Below, one piece after another: positions 1 through 8,342 of a stretch of DNA of 64,000 bases. Location: contig CAWHKC010000004.1 of NCBI GenBank assembly GCA_963829835.1, forward strand, positions 2,790,001 through 2,854,000, in the 5' to 3' direction. The notes under the pieces were generated by a model. That model searched no databases, was not told the DNA's origin, and saw only the letters and a list, made by a program, of their open reading frames with translations. The translations under genes were made by a program, and so were the position numbers. The number at the start of each line of letters is the position of its first letter. Positions within the stretch are counted from its first letter, which is position 1. This DNA comes from Berkiella sp963829835. GTDB lineage: Bacteria > Pseudomonadota > Gammaproteobacteria > Berkiellales > Berkiellaceae.

Positions 1-1
1 G

Positions 2-1444
2 GATCTTGCAAAAGACGTTGTTGTTAAAAACGGCGAAAAAATTGCACGGGATAAAATTCAAAAATTAACCCTGAAATCTGCTCTTATAAATAAAGTAACA
101 TTTCCTTTCGCTGCTGCTGTTGAAGCTGCTCCTGTTGTAGTTGCTGCTGCTGTTGTTGAAGCCCCTGCTGCTGCTGTTGTTGAAGCTCCTGCTGCTGTTG
201 TAGTTGCTGCTCCTGCTGCTGTTGAAGCTCCTGCTGCTGTTGTAGTTGCTGCTGTTGAAGCTCCTGCTGCTGTTGTAGTTGCTGCTCCTGCTGTTGTTGA
301 AGCTCCTGCTGCTGTTGTAGTTGCTGCTCCTGCTGTTGTTGAAGCTCCTGCTGCTGTTGTAGTTGCTGCTCCCGCTGTTGTTGAAGCTCCTGCTGCTGTT
401 GTAGTTGCTGCTCCTGCTGTTGTTGAAGCTCCTGCTGCTGTTGTAGTTGCTGCTCCTGCTGTTGTTGAAGCTCCTGCTGCTGCTGTAGTTGCTGCTCCTG
501 CTGTTGTTGAAGCTCCTGCTGCTGCTGTAGTTGCTGCTCCTGCTGTTGTTGAAGCTCCTGCTGCTGTTGTAGTTGCTGCTCCTGCTGTTGCTGAAGCTCC
601 AAAAGCTGTTGAAGCTCCTGCTGCTGTAGTTGCTGCTCCTGCTGTTGCTGAAGCTCCAAAAGCTGTTGAAGCTCCTGCTGCTGTAGTTGCTGCTCCTGCT
701 GTTGCTGAAGCTCCAAAAGCTGTTGAAGCTCCTGCTGCTGTAGTTGCTGCTCCTGCTGTTGCTGAAGCTCCAAAAGCTGTTGATGCTCCAGCTGCTCCAG
801 CTGCTCCAGCTGCTCCAGCTGCTCCAGCTGCTCCAGCTGCTCCAGCTGCTCCAGCTGCTCCAGCTGCTCCAGCTGCTGCTGCTCCAGTTGATCATTCTAA
901 GCGTAATAAAATTGCTGCCGCTGTTGTAGGTACATTAGCAATCGGTGCTGCAGTTGTTTTTGCTGGTGGCGTTCCTGTTATTGCTGCCTTAGCACCAAAT
1001 CTCACAGCTGCTATTTTAGCTAAAGTTGGTGTTACTGGTCTTGCTTTAACTGTTGGTGCTACTGCAGGTGCTCTTGCTGTTGCTACAGTTGCTAGCGTTA
1101 TTACACTTGGCACTGCTGGTTTTAATTTTGTTAAAAACAAATTTGCTGCTGCTCCAGCTGCTCCAGCTGCTCCAGCTGCTCCAGCTGCTCCAGCTGCTCC
1201 AGCTGCTGCTGCTGCTGCTGCTGCCGCTCCAGCTGCTGCTGTTGCTGCATTGAATGTTGCTTTAGAAACAGCTCCTAAGGCTGCTGAAGCTGCTCCAGTT
1301 GTTGTTGCTGCTGCTCCTGCTGCTGTTGTTGTTGCTGCAACTGCTTCTAAAGATGCTGCGCCTTCTTTAGCAGAACTTGCTAAGAATGATGCTGCTCCAG
1401 TTGTTGCTGAAGACGCTGCTAAGAAAGCTGCAAACAAGATCTAA
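2..1444 (+). CDS. Ala/Pro/Val-rich repeat protein with hydrophobic core (5' end outside window)
   Basis: The frame is open from base 2 to the TAA at 1444, so the start lies upstream of the window. The product opens with about 35 ordinary residues (DLAKDVVVKNGEKIARDK...). A long low-complexity part follows: units of the type EAPAAVVVAAPAVV, then units with AEAPKAVEAPAAVV, then a run of AAP triplets. A hydrophobic, glycine-rich stretch (about 900-1135) could form two or three membrane segments. A second AAP run and an Ala-rich tail ending AAKKAANKI close the protein. No enzyme motif is visible. A surface, membrane or chromatin-associated structural role is possible but not shown. A strong terminator follows the stop. 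The long opposite-strand frames here are Ser- and Gln-rich translations of the same GCT repeats, which supports this frame as the real one. Confidence concerns the reading frame, not the function. Confidence 0.8.
   Translation, partial: DLAKDVVVKNGEKIARDKIQKLTLKSALINKVTFPFAAAVEAAPVVVAAAVVEAPAAAVVEAPAAVVVAAPAAVEAPAAVVVAAVEAPAAVVVAAPAVVEAPAAVVVAAPAVVEAPAAVVVAAPAVVEAPAAVVVAAPAVVEAPAAVVVAAPAVVEAPAAAVVAAPAVVEAPAAAVVAAPAVVEAPAAVVVAAPAVAEAPKAVEAPAAVVAAPAVAEAPKAVEAPAAVVAAPAVAEAPKAVEAPAAVVAAPAVAEAPKAVDAPAAPAAPAAPAAPAAPAAPAAPAAPAAPAAAAPVDHSKRNKIAAAVVGTLAIGAAVVFAGGVPVIAALAPNLTAAILAKVGVTGLALTVGATAGALAVATVASVITLGTAGFNFVKNKFAAAPAAPAAPAAPAAPAAPAAAAAAAAAPAAAVAALNVALETAPKAAEAAPVVVAAAPAAVVVAATASKDAAPSLAELAKNDAAPVVAEDAAKKAANKI
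170..885 (+). repeat. In-frame coding tandem repeats (42-bp, 57-bp and 9-bp units)
   Basis: Three tandem families follow one another. About 170-590 holds 42-bp units coding EAPAAVVVAAPAVV. About 590-780 holds 57-bp units that add the peptide AEAPKAV. About 781-885 holds 9-bp units coding AAP, which recur at about 1146-1204. All units are multiples of three, so copy number can change without breaking the frame. Confidence 0.85.
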
Positions 1445-1479
1445 TACGATTCCCGTATTACTCTGTTTCTGATTTCTAT

Positions 1480-1509
1480 AAAGCCCGCATCTCTTGCGGG
1501 CTTTTTTTT
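1480..1509 (+). terminator. Rho-independent terminator after the Ala/Pro repeat gene
   Basis: The arms AAGCCCGCA and TTGCGGGCTT form a GC-rich hairpin with a short loop, followed directly by a run of eight T. It lies 35 bases after the stop of the upstream gene. Confidence 0.92.
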
Positions 1510-1589
1510 GGTTGTTGATTTCTTTTGTCCAGATGCCTAACAACATCAATATCGCATAATCTACCATCTTGAACAGGGAAGGGGGTTAT

Positions 1590-2105
1590 ATGAAAAAATG
1601 GATGGCGCTACTTGGACTTTGGTCTTTATTGTTTATAACAAGTTGTATGGCTGACACCATCACTCATCTAAAACCTGCCATACCATATGATCCCAATATC
1701 AAAACCGTTGATAAGACCGATGTAGAATGGGCAAAACTCCTGACACCAGAACAATATGAGATCCTTAGAAGAAAAGGGACAGAACGACCTTTTAGTGGCC
1801 AATATGATCATTTTGATGGACTTGGAACCTATATATGTGTTGCCTGCGGTAATCCGTTATTTAGTTCAAAAGCTAAGTATGATTCTCAAACTGGCTGGCC
1901 AAGTTTTTATGAACCTCTAAACGAGGACAGTATCAAAACTCAAGAAGATAATTTTCTTGTGTTTGTAAAGCGTACTGAAGTGCTTTGTAAAAGATGTAGT
2001 GGCCATCTTGGTCATGTTTTTAATGATGGTCCGCAACCAACAGGACTTCGTTATTGTATGAACTCCGTTGCACTTAGCTTTGTTCCTCAGATGTCGACTC
2101 CTTAA
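1590..2105 (+). CDS. msrB: Peptide-methionine (R)-S-oxide reductase MsrB, predicted lipoprotein
   Basis: MsrB reduces the R epimer of methionine sulfoxide in oxidised proteins. The 171-residue product has the two zinc-binding CxxC pairs (C83/C86 in YICVACG and C133/C136 in CKRCSGHLGHVF). It also has the catalytic cysteine C156 in the family signature RYCMNSVALSF. The N-terminus MKKWMALLGLWSLLFITSC is a lipoprotein signal with lipobox ITSC, so the enzyme probably acts in the periplasm on a lipid anchor. The ATG at 1590 is chosen because AGGGAAGGGGG precedes it and the signal peptide starts there; an in-frame TTG at 1569 is less likely. Its last 32 bases overlap the 3' end of the converging gene on the other strand. 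Confidence 0.95.
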   Translation: MKKWMALLGLWSLLFITSCMADTITHLKPAIPYDPNIKTVDKTDVEWAKLLTPEQYEILRRKGTERPFSGQYDHFDGLGTYICVACGNPLFSSKAKYDSQTGWPSFYEPLNEDSIKTQEDNFLVFVKRTEVLCKRCSGHLGHVFNDGPQPTGLRYCMNSVALSFVPQMSTP

Positions 2106-4170
2106 GTCTTTTTGATTTCTGCTGATCCATAGCTTTAATATTTTCTAATATTTTATCGGTAAAGGGCATTGTTTGCAGAATATCACCACCAGAATAGATA
2201 AAGGCATGCATTTCACGAAAAACATTATCAACGGTCTTTTTATTGGTATGCAAATAAATTTCTGTAATTTTAGTTGCCATTTCTTTTAGATCTTGTGGAT
2301 ATTTCGACATTGTAGGAAAAGTATTCTTTAAAATTTCAATCACAGTATTGTAAGCGTTTTCCTTTGATAAGCTAAGATTTTCATTTGTTATTGCTGTTGT
2401 TGACTCTAATAAATCGATGAAGTCCTTATTAATTGCTTTGCTTTTTGCACGTAAATAAATCCAGCATAATAGATCGTTATTTGGCCCATATTCGTGCATG
2501 ATTGGATTTTGAAAATAAGTGATATATTCGTTTAAGACTTGGAACTTGTCCTCATGTGACCAACTCTTAAATAGAGTCATTGTTAATCGTTCTGCAAGCT
2601 CATGTACGCCACAAACTTCAAGAAAACGAATGTAAATAGAAGAAAATAAAAGCATTTTAGCACAGGAGCACCAAGCGCTATTTTCATTGTATTGGCTTGA
2701 AAGAGGAATATAATGAAACTTTTCTAATTTAAGTTTCTCTGTTAATTTGTTGGTTAAATCATTAACTCTGATAAAAGAGGTTGGTTCTGATGAGGGATCA
2801 CAAAAATGTGAAAACATTTCAGCAATGACAATTTTGCTCTCTTGTTGTTCAAGCGCAGTGCCAATAAATTGGTAAATTTCAATACCACTATTGATTTCAC
2901 GCCCACGATCGGCAACCAAACAAAGATTGTCAAACATCGTCAGTGCTATATAACGGGGTTCGATACTTCGCTCAGATTGTACAATAGTAGGTAACAATAG
3001 AATGGCATTTTCTTTAATCCTTTCTACAATATGTTTAGAGTCAGCTTTTAAATGAATAGATGAAATATCATCATTCACTCGATTTAATATCGCATTTATG
3101 TGAGTTTCATTGCATTTTGAATTACCTTCTGTCATCAAGTGTGTTATGGTTTTATTCAATGAAGAAGAGCCTAAAAAATGTTTATAAGATTGAATCATTT
3201 CCGTTACCATTCCTTGAATGCTGCACCCATCAAGACGATATAGGTGATTTTTAATTTGTGATTTTCCAAGATTGTCAGTTCGAATGGCGAGTAGTCTATT
3301 TTTATGCATTGCTACCATTATAAAATATAAGTCTTTATAATAAGTGTCGTTATCATTGGGTGTTGGGAACAAAACGAATACTTTTGAGTCTGCAATAGTT
3401 TGAAAAAACTGTTCACGGATCTTTTCATGTTTAGCGCCATGATTAAGCAACCAACGAATTAGCGCTATATTTTCTTTTTCAACATGTTTGTCAATTTCTG
3501 ATAATTCACCATGAATTTGATATTTAATATCGACATTTGAGAGTTCGTTAAATGCTCGTAGAAGCAAAAAATCATAGTCGGCTTTTAAGTTTTGATGAAC
3601 ATCTGCTTGCAAGACAAAGGACAGCAACTTTATTCTATCAAGTCTATTACCAATTTTGTCAATAAGTATCATTCTTATTGTTCGCCAAGTACCAAGATCA
3701 TCCAATTGTGAATATCTTTCCAAGATAAGGGGAATATTTAGACTATCTTTATGTAAAATGGCTGTGTTTAATATTTTTTCAGGTTTATGCATAGCATAGT
3801 CGGTTCTGTCATCTACATAGGAAGACGTAAGTAATAAATGCATTTGTTCAGGTGTGATGTCATCTCTTGAGAGCACAGTATCTAAAGTATCTTCAAAGTC
3901 TTCTGTTTGCACTACACTTAATATTCTTTCCAAATCATCTTTATTTGCTTGAATGAGGCATCGCATTAATGCTTGGCAAATATTACTATAATAATTCTTT
4001 CTAATTTTAAAGTTAATAGCACTTGTTTTGTCAGTATTTCCCCACCACTCATTTTTGGATATTTTATTACGATTTTGAATCAATCTTATGGCGCCTTGTG
4101 TACTCAAGGGTTGCTCAATGTAATTTGAAAGGTCTTCAATGAATTCACTAACGGCGATTGATTGCGTCAT
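2074..4170 (-). CDS. Large hypothetical protein, helical, no recognised domain
   Basis: The 698-residue product is largely alpha-helical in composition, rich in Leu, Ile, Glu and Lys, with no signal peptide or membrane segment. I recognise no catalytic motif. Some stretches (about residues 60-260) resemble degenerate helical repeats, for example 'ENIALIRWLLNHGAKHEKI', which looks like one ankyrin-type unit. The ATG at 4170 is chosen because AAAAGGA lies 8 bases upstream; a TTG two codons earlier also exists. The 3' end overlaps msrB by 32 bases on the opposite strand. It lies next to two genes coding eukaryote-like proteins, so an effector role is possible but unsupported by any motif. Confidence 0.85.
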   Translation of the reverse strand: MTQSIAVSEFIEDLSNYIEQPLSTQGAIRLIQNRNKISKNEWWGNTDKTSAINFKIRKNYYSNICQALMRCLIQANKDDLERILSVVQTEDFEDTLDTVLSRDDITPEQMHLLLTSSYVDDRTDYAMHKPEKILNTAILHKDSLNIPLILERYSQLDDLGTWRTIRMILIDKIGNRLDRIKLLSFVLQADVHQNLKADYDFLLLRAFNELSNVDIKYQIHGELSEIDKHVEKENIALIRWLLNHGAKHEKIREQFFQTIADSKVFVLFPTPNDNDTYYKDLYFIMVAMHKNRLLAIRTDNLGKSQIKNHLYRLDGCSIQGMVTEMIQSYKHFLGSSSLNKTITHLMTEGNSKCNETHINAILNRVNDDISSIHLKADSKHIVERIKENAILLLPTIVQSERSIEPRYIALTMFDNLCLVADRGREINSGIEIYQFIGTALEQQESKIVIAEMFSHFCDPSSEPTSFIRVNDLTNKLTEKLKLEKFHYIPLSSQYNENSAWCSCAKMLLFSSIYIRFLEVCGVHELAERLTMTLFKSWSHEDKFQVLNEYITYFQNPIMHEYGPNNDLLCWIYLRAKSKAINKDFIDLLESTTAITNENLSLSKENAYNTVIEILKNTFPTMSKYPQDLKEMATKITEIYLHTNKKTVDNVFREMHAFIYSGGDILQTMPFTDKILENIKAMDQQKSKRLKESTSEEQS

Positions 4171-4440
4171 TTTCAATCCTTTTAAAGAGTGTAGGTAACA
4201 CCAATTTTATTATCTTTTGATATCTATACTTCTACTTTTTCACAAATAGCGATGTCTCACCAAATAGGTCAGCCAAATTGACTTTCACAAAATTACCGTT
4301 GGTGATGGATGGTCATGAAATAGCTTATTTCCATATGTCTGATGATGACTGCCGTTTGTATTGGCTAACGTTTTTTATGACATTGCAAGTTAATTTTGTA
4401 TGGTATTTTTGTTGAAGTTTTCTGTGAATTTAGAGGTTTT

Positions 4441-4992
4441 ATGCCAATTAATCATTTAAAAAATAACACGTCAATTATCAACGAGGTTGAAAAACTTGAG
4501 CAGCAATATAACCTAGCTGTACAGTTGTTGCGTATGAATAGGACACAAGATCAAGCCGCTATCAAAATATTTCATGAGCAATTAGCGCCTCAATTTTCAA
4601 AGCGTGAGTTTATTTTTCATACCATGGCAAAATGTAAGTATTTGAAAGCACTTGCAACTGAATTGAAAAAGCAGGCGGATAGTAATATACCAGTTGATTT
4701 AAATAAAGCACTCAAAAGCTTAACTGAAACGCATATCATGACATGGCCGGTATTTGTGGATGGTATCAATCAATTATTACAATCAAATGATTTTAAGAAA
4801 TTAAAGATGAGAGTTGCTAATTTGAATCGCCCACTCCCAAAACCGCCTGTTATTATTGCGCGCCCACTTCCTAAGCCGCCAGTTATTGCGCGGGCTTTAC
4901 CGCCGTTGCCAATGAAAAAAAGCATACATGCTCAACCGTATGTCAATGAAAACGTAAAACCTTCTCATAATTTCACAAATCGTAAATCATAA
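4441..4992 (+). CDS. Small helical protein with C-terminal SH3-ligand proline motifs
   Basis: The 183-residue product has a helical N-terminal part (residues 10-125) and a proline-rich tail. The tail carries RPLPKPP twice (130-136 and 141-147) and RALPPLP (151-157) followed by MKK. RxxPxxP is the class I SH3-ligand pattern, and RxLPPLP is the established optimal core for Src-family SH3 domains. PPLPMK also fits the class II pattern PxxPxK. SH3 domains of this ligand type are mainly eukaryotic, which suggests a host target. The ATG at 4441 follows TTAGAGGTTTT; an in-frame TTG at 4396 has no such site. It lies 34 bases before the RhoGAP-Sec7 gene on the same strand, probably in one operon. Function is inferred from motifs only. 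Confidence 0.8.
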   Translation: MPINHLKNNTSIINEVEKLEQQYNLAVQLLRMNRTQDQAAIKIFHEQLAPQFSKREFIFHTMAKCKYLKALATELKKQADSNIPVDLNKALKSLTETHIMTWPVFVDGINQLLQSNDFKKLKMRVANLNRPLPKPPVIIARPLPKPPVIARALPPLPMKKSIHAQPYVNENVKPSHNFTNRKS

Positions 4993-5026
4993 CTGTTATT
5001 TTAAATGAAGCATTCTGGAGTGTAAG

Positions 5027-6916
5027 ATGATTAAAGCCCCCATTAAACAAGAGCAAAGACGTGAGTTTAACTTACAACAAACCGTGACTGTAAATCGTTG
5101 GATCACACATTTTTTAGCGCAACCTAAACAGGAAAATTGGTTAAAACAAGAGGGTGCTTTTAGATTGTCTGGAAATGATTCAAAAGTTGATAAGATTATC
5201 AATTCTTTATTAGACAACAAGACACTCATCACCGAAGAGTATGGCCGAGATGATTACATCAGTGCATTAAAGAAAGTACATAACAATAGTATATTACTCC
5301 CTAAAAATGACACGGAAGTGTCTAATCTATTGGTTGTTATTCAAACAGGTGAAAAAGACCAAGCCTCAAGAGCTTTGAGTCAATTTATCGATACTTTCGC
5401 ACGTTCTGGTGATCAAAATAAAATGGCAGTGGCTGAAATTCTATATAATTATCTACACATATTATCTTTAGCTGAAAGACAAAAAGCAACCAACAAAATG
5501 GGTGCCTCAAATCTTGGGATCGTAATGGCTCCCTTTATTGCCGATCATATACTACAAGCTGTAGATCCAAATGGACAATTAACTTTAACATTAAAGGAAA
5601 TCTGTGCCCCTCTTATTGCAGGAGATGAATATTTAGCAAATACTTTTCATGTTAAATATGCTGATCAAATAAATTCCACTACCATTCGCGCATTACAGCA
5701 AAAGATTGACCGTGTAAGAGTTGCTTATTGTAATATTCTTGCCAAAGAACCAACCGCTCAAGATAATTTGAAAAAGCTAATAGACAAACGAGATATTTTT
5801 AACCAAATGATCGAAAGTTTGATCATGAAAAAGGGTGTGCTTAGTAAAGAAGATTATCAACAGCAGATGAAACAATTTGAGCAGGAGCTTGGAAGCCTTG
5901 AGTCACAGATTAATATTCATCAAAACATTGCCAATTTACTAAGTAATGAATTAGAAACTAAACGGCAAGAAATAGCTTTGCTCGAAGACCAAATAAGTGA
6001 GTTGAGATCTTTAATGGGACAAACTCCCTTGTTGAAAGAAGCGTTGCCTACTGTTGCAGTGCAAAGACATCATACTATCTTAACACCTATCAATCATGAT
6101 AGACCGGTTTTTGATCCAAGCGACGATCAAACAGAACAACAATCTTTAACCCCCTCATTTCCGGGTTCGCCACTGTCAGCTAATTCATTAGAATCAACTC
6201 CCAATCATTCACGGCATGTTTCACCTGAAAGAACAACATCTTTATTATTTCAAGGACCAAGAGCAGAATCTATTTCAGAAAACCTCTTTAACTTTGCATG
6301 GACTGAGGCGAGAAGCCAACCAAGACAAGATAAGGTTATTAAAATTTTGGTTGAAAAATTGAAAGCCGAAGGTCATTCTCTGACGCTTATTGGTAAAGCG
6401 CTATATGAGCATCGGAGTTTATTAACTTCAAACCAAGAGGAACTTGGAGAGTTCTTTGCAATAAATGATCCTGAAAATAAACAAATATTAGAAGCCTATG
6501 TTCAGCAATTTGAAATGATGAATCATAATTTTGCAGAGTCACTTAAGTTTTTCCTTGAAAACAGTGGGTTCAAATTAGCTTCTGAAGGTCAGAAAATACC
6601 TCGAATTTTGGAAGCATTTGCAAATCATTACTATCGTAGTAATCCATTACAATATCCATCAAAACCTGAAGATAAAACCAAAGGTGCAGATAAATTATAT
6701 TTGTTAGCTGTTTGTGTACTTCAATTGAATACGGATCTTCATAATCCTGCTGTTACAACTAAAATGACGAAGAAGCAATTTGCTGCTCAAGTCAAACTAT
6801 GCGCTATAGATGATAAAATTTTTGCTAAAACACTCTATAAGTACATAAAAGATAATGAGATCAAAATGCTTCAACCTGAAGTGAAAGGTAAACAACAGCT
6901 AAAAAGCGGATTATGA
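5027..6916 (+). CDS. RhoGAP-Sec7 fusion protein, putative host GTPase-modulating effector
   Basis: This 629-residue protein joins two eukaryotic GTPase-regulator domains. Residues about 18-215 match RhoGAP: QEGAFRLSGNDSKVDKI holds the arginine finger (R46), and NKMGASNLGIVMAPF (156-170) holds the conserved Asn motif (N162). Residues about 225-330 form a coiled coil, and 340-410 is a Ser/Pro-rich linker. Residues about 410-615 match Sec7, the Arf exchange-factor domain: FKLASEGQKIPRILEAFA (515-532) aligns with the family's FRLPGEAQKIDRMMEAFA with the catalytic Glu kept (E520), and motif 2, LNTDLHNP (567-574), is intact. By family knowledge it should stimulate Rho GTP hydrolysis and activate Arf. 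RalF is the known bacterial Sec7 effector, but it has no RhoGAP domain. The start has GGAG upstream. The last six bases overlap the converging photolyase gene. Confidence 0.93.
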   Translation: MIKAPIKQEQRREFNLQQTVTVNRWITHFLAQPKQENWLKQEGAFRLSGNDSKVDKIINSLLDNKTLITEEYGRDDYISALKKVHNNSILLPKNDTEVSNLLVVIQTGEKDQASRALSQFIDTFARSGDQNKMAVAEILYNYLHILSLAERQKATNKMGASNLGIVMAPFIADHILQAVDPNGQLTLTLKEICAPLIAGDEYLANTFHVKYADQINSTTIRALQQKIDRVRVAYCNILAKEPTAQDNLKKLIDKRDIFNQMIESLIMKKGVLSKEDYQQQMKQFEQELGSLESQINIHQNIANLLSNELETKRQEIALLEDQISELRSLMGQTPLLKEALPTVAVQRHHTILTPINHDRPVFDPSDDQTEQQSLTPSFPGSPLSANSLESTPNHSRHVSPERTTSLLFQGPRAESISENLFNFAWTEARSQPRQDKVIKILVEKLKAEGHSLTLIGKALYEHRSLLTSNQEELGEFFAINDPENKQILEAYVQQFEMMNHNFAESLKFFLENSGFKLASEGQKIPRILEAFANHYYRSNPLQYPSKPEDKTKGADKLYLLAVCVLQLNTDLHNPAVTTKMTKKQFAAQVKLCAIDDKIFAKTLYKYIKDNEIKMLQPEVKGKQQLKSGL

Positions 6917-8341
6917 TTTTATGTGCTGATAGGCATCTAGGGCGCGTTTGCGCCCTAATTTATGGTCAATAATCGGATGGGGATAAGTTTTTCCAAGTAT
7001 AATATTAGCTTCTTGTAATATTTCATTTGGTGCTTCCCAGGGTGCATGAATATATTGACTAGGTAATTGCTTAAGCTCTGGTACCCATCTTCTAACATAT
7101 TCACCATCTTGATCAAATTTTTCTCCCTGCAAAACAGGGTTGAAAATTCTGAAATAGGGCGCGGCATCGGCACCACTTCCTGCAACCCATTGCCATGAAG
7201 CAGCATTATTAGCTAAGTCCGCATCAACCAAAGTATCCCAAAACCATAATTCCCCAACTTGCCAAGGCTGAAGTAAGTGTTTGATAAGAAATGAAGCCAC
7301 AATCATTCTGACGCGATTATGCATCCATCCGGTATGCCATAACTCACGCATACCAGCATCTACTATAGGATAGCCTGTTATTCCTTGTTGCCATTTTTGA
7401 AGATGCGCTTTATTATTTTTCCAAGGAAATTGTTCAAATTGCTTTTTAAAAGGCGATTCTGGTAAATCTGGAAAGTGATATAATAAATGCGTTGAAAATT
7501 CACGCCAAGTGAGTTCTGATAAAAAGTGCGTTATATCAGTTTCAAAGCTAGCCATTTTATCTTTTTTTTCAAATGCAGCATGCCATATTTGCACAGGGCT
7601 TAATTCTCCAAAATGTATATGAGGCGACAATTTTGAAGTGGCAGGTTTTGAAGGATGATCGCGCATTACTTTATAATTTTTAACGCCTGAATTCAGAAAT
7701 GTTTTTAATTTAAGCAGGGCGGCTGTTTCACCTGGTTCCCAATTATCTCCTAATCCTTTATCCCATTTAATAGTAGGGAGTAAATTAAGATCTTTTAATG
7801 TAAGACTGGTCGCGTTTGCAGAAGTGACATGAGGGGGCGCGGATAATATTGGCCGAATTAACTGTTTTTGTAATGTTTTCCAAAAGGGAGTAAATACTTT
7901 AAAAGGACTTTTAGATTGATTTAGCATTTCCCAAGGTTCTTTTAATAGAGCACCATTAAAAGAGTGCACTTCTATTTTCTTGGAAAGCTTTGTTTTAATA
8001 TCTTTATCACGCTTGATAAATTGTGGCTCATAGCAACGGTTCCAATAGATTGATTGGGCATTCGTTTCTTGAATCAAGTCTTGTAATATCTTAAGGGGAG
8101 AGCCTTTTTTGAGAATCAATGAGGCATTATATTTTTTCTTTAATGATTCATTTAATGCTTTAAGACTGTAATGTAACCACCATTTGCTTGCTGCTCCTAA
8201 TTGCCAGGGTTTAGTTTCTTCATCAAGAATATAGAGAAAAATGATTGGCATCTTCGATTTAGCTGCCTCGTAAAGAGCAGGGTTGTCATGAATTCTTAAA
8301 TCTTGACGAAACCAAACAATAGCGGTTTTATTTGCTAACAT
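6911..8341 (-). CDS. phr: Deoxyribodipyrimidine photolyase (CPD photolyase)
   Basis: This enzyme uses FAD and light to split cyclobutane pyrimidine dimers. The 476-residue length is normal for class I. It begins TAIVWFRQDLRIHDNPAL, the usual N-terminal Rossmann domain that binds the antenna cofactor. The FAD-binding C-terminal domain carries the signature around WMHNRVRMIVASFL and DADLANNAASWQWVAGSG, followed by PYFRIFNP. The start ATG at 8341 lies one base after the stop of the tyrosine recombinase gene, so the two are probably co-transcribed. Confidence 0.96.
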   Translation of the reverse strand: MLANKTAIVWFRQDLRIHDNPALYEAAKSKMPIIFLYILDEETKPWQLGAASKWWLHYSLKALNESLKKKYNASLILKKGSPLKILQDLIQETNAQSIYWNRCYEPQFIKRDKDIKTKLSKKIEVHSFNGALLKEPWEMLNQSKSPFKVFTPFWKTLQKQLIRPILSAPPHVTSANATSLTLKDLNLLPTIKWDKGLGDNWEPGETAALLKLKTFLNSGVKNYKVMRDHPSKPATSKLSPHIHFGELSPVQIWHAAFEKKDKMASFETDITHFLSELTWREFSTHLLYHFPDLPESPFKKQFEQFPWKNNKAHLQKWQQGITGYPIVDAGMRELWHTGWMHNRVRMIVASFLIKHLLQPWQVGELWFWDTLVDADLANNAASWQWVAGSGADAAPYFRIFNPVLQGEKFDQDGEYVRRWVPELKQLPSQYIHAPWEAPNEILQEANIILGKTYPHPIIDHKLGRKRALDAYQHIKS

Positions 8342-8342
8342 A

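Noticed and set aside
170..780. Regular 42-57-base repeats as a CRISPR array
   Set aside because: There are no unique spacers; the units run directly into each other and code in frame for Ala/Pro/Val.
65..895. Minus-strand Ser/Trp-rich and Gln-rich long frames over the start of the window
   Set aside because: They are translations of the GCT/GCC repeat on the other strand. The plus frame from base 2 to 1444 has a membrane core, ordinary non-repeat segments and a terminator, so it is the gene.
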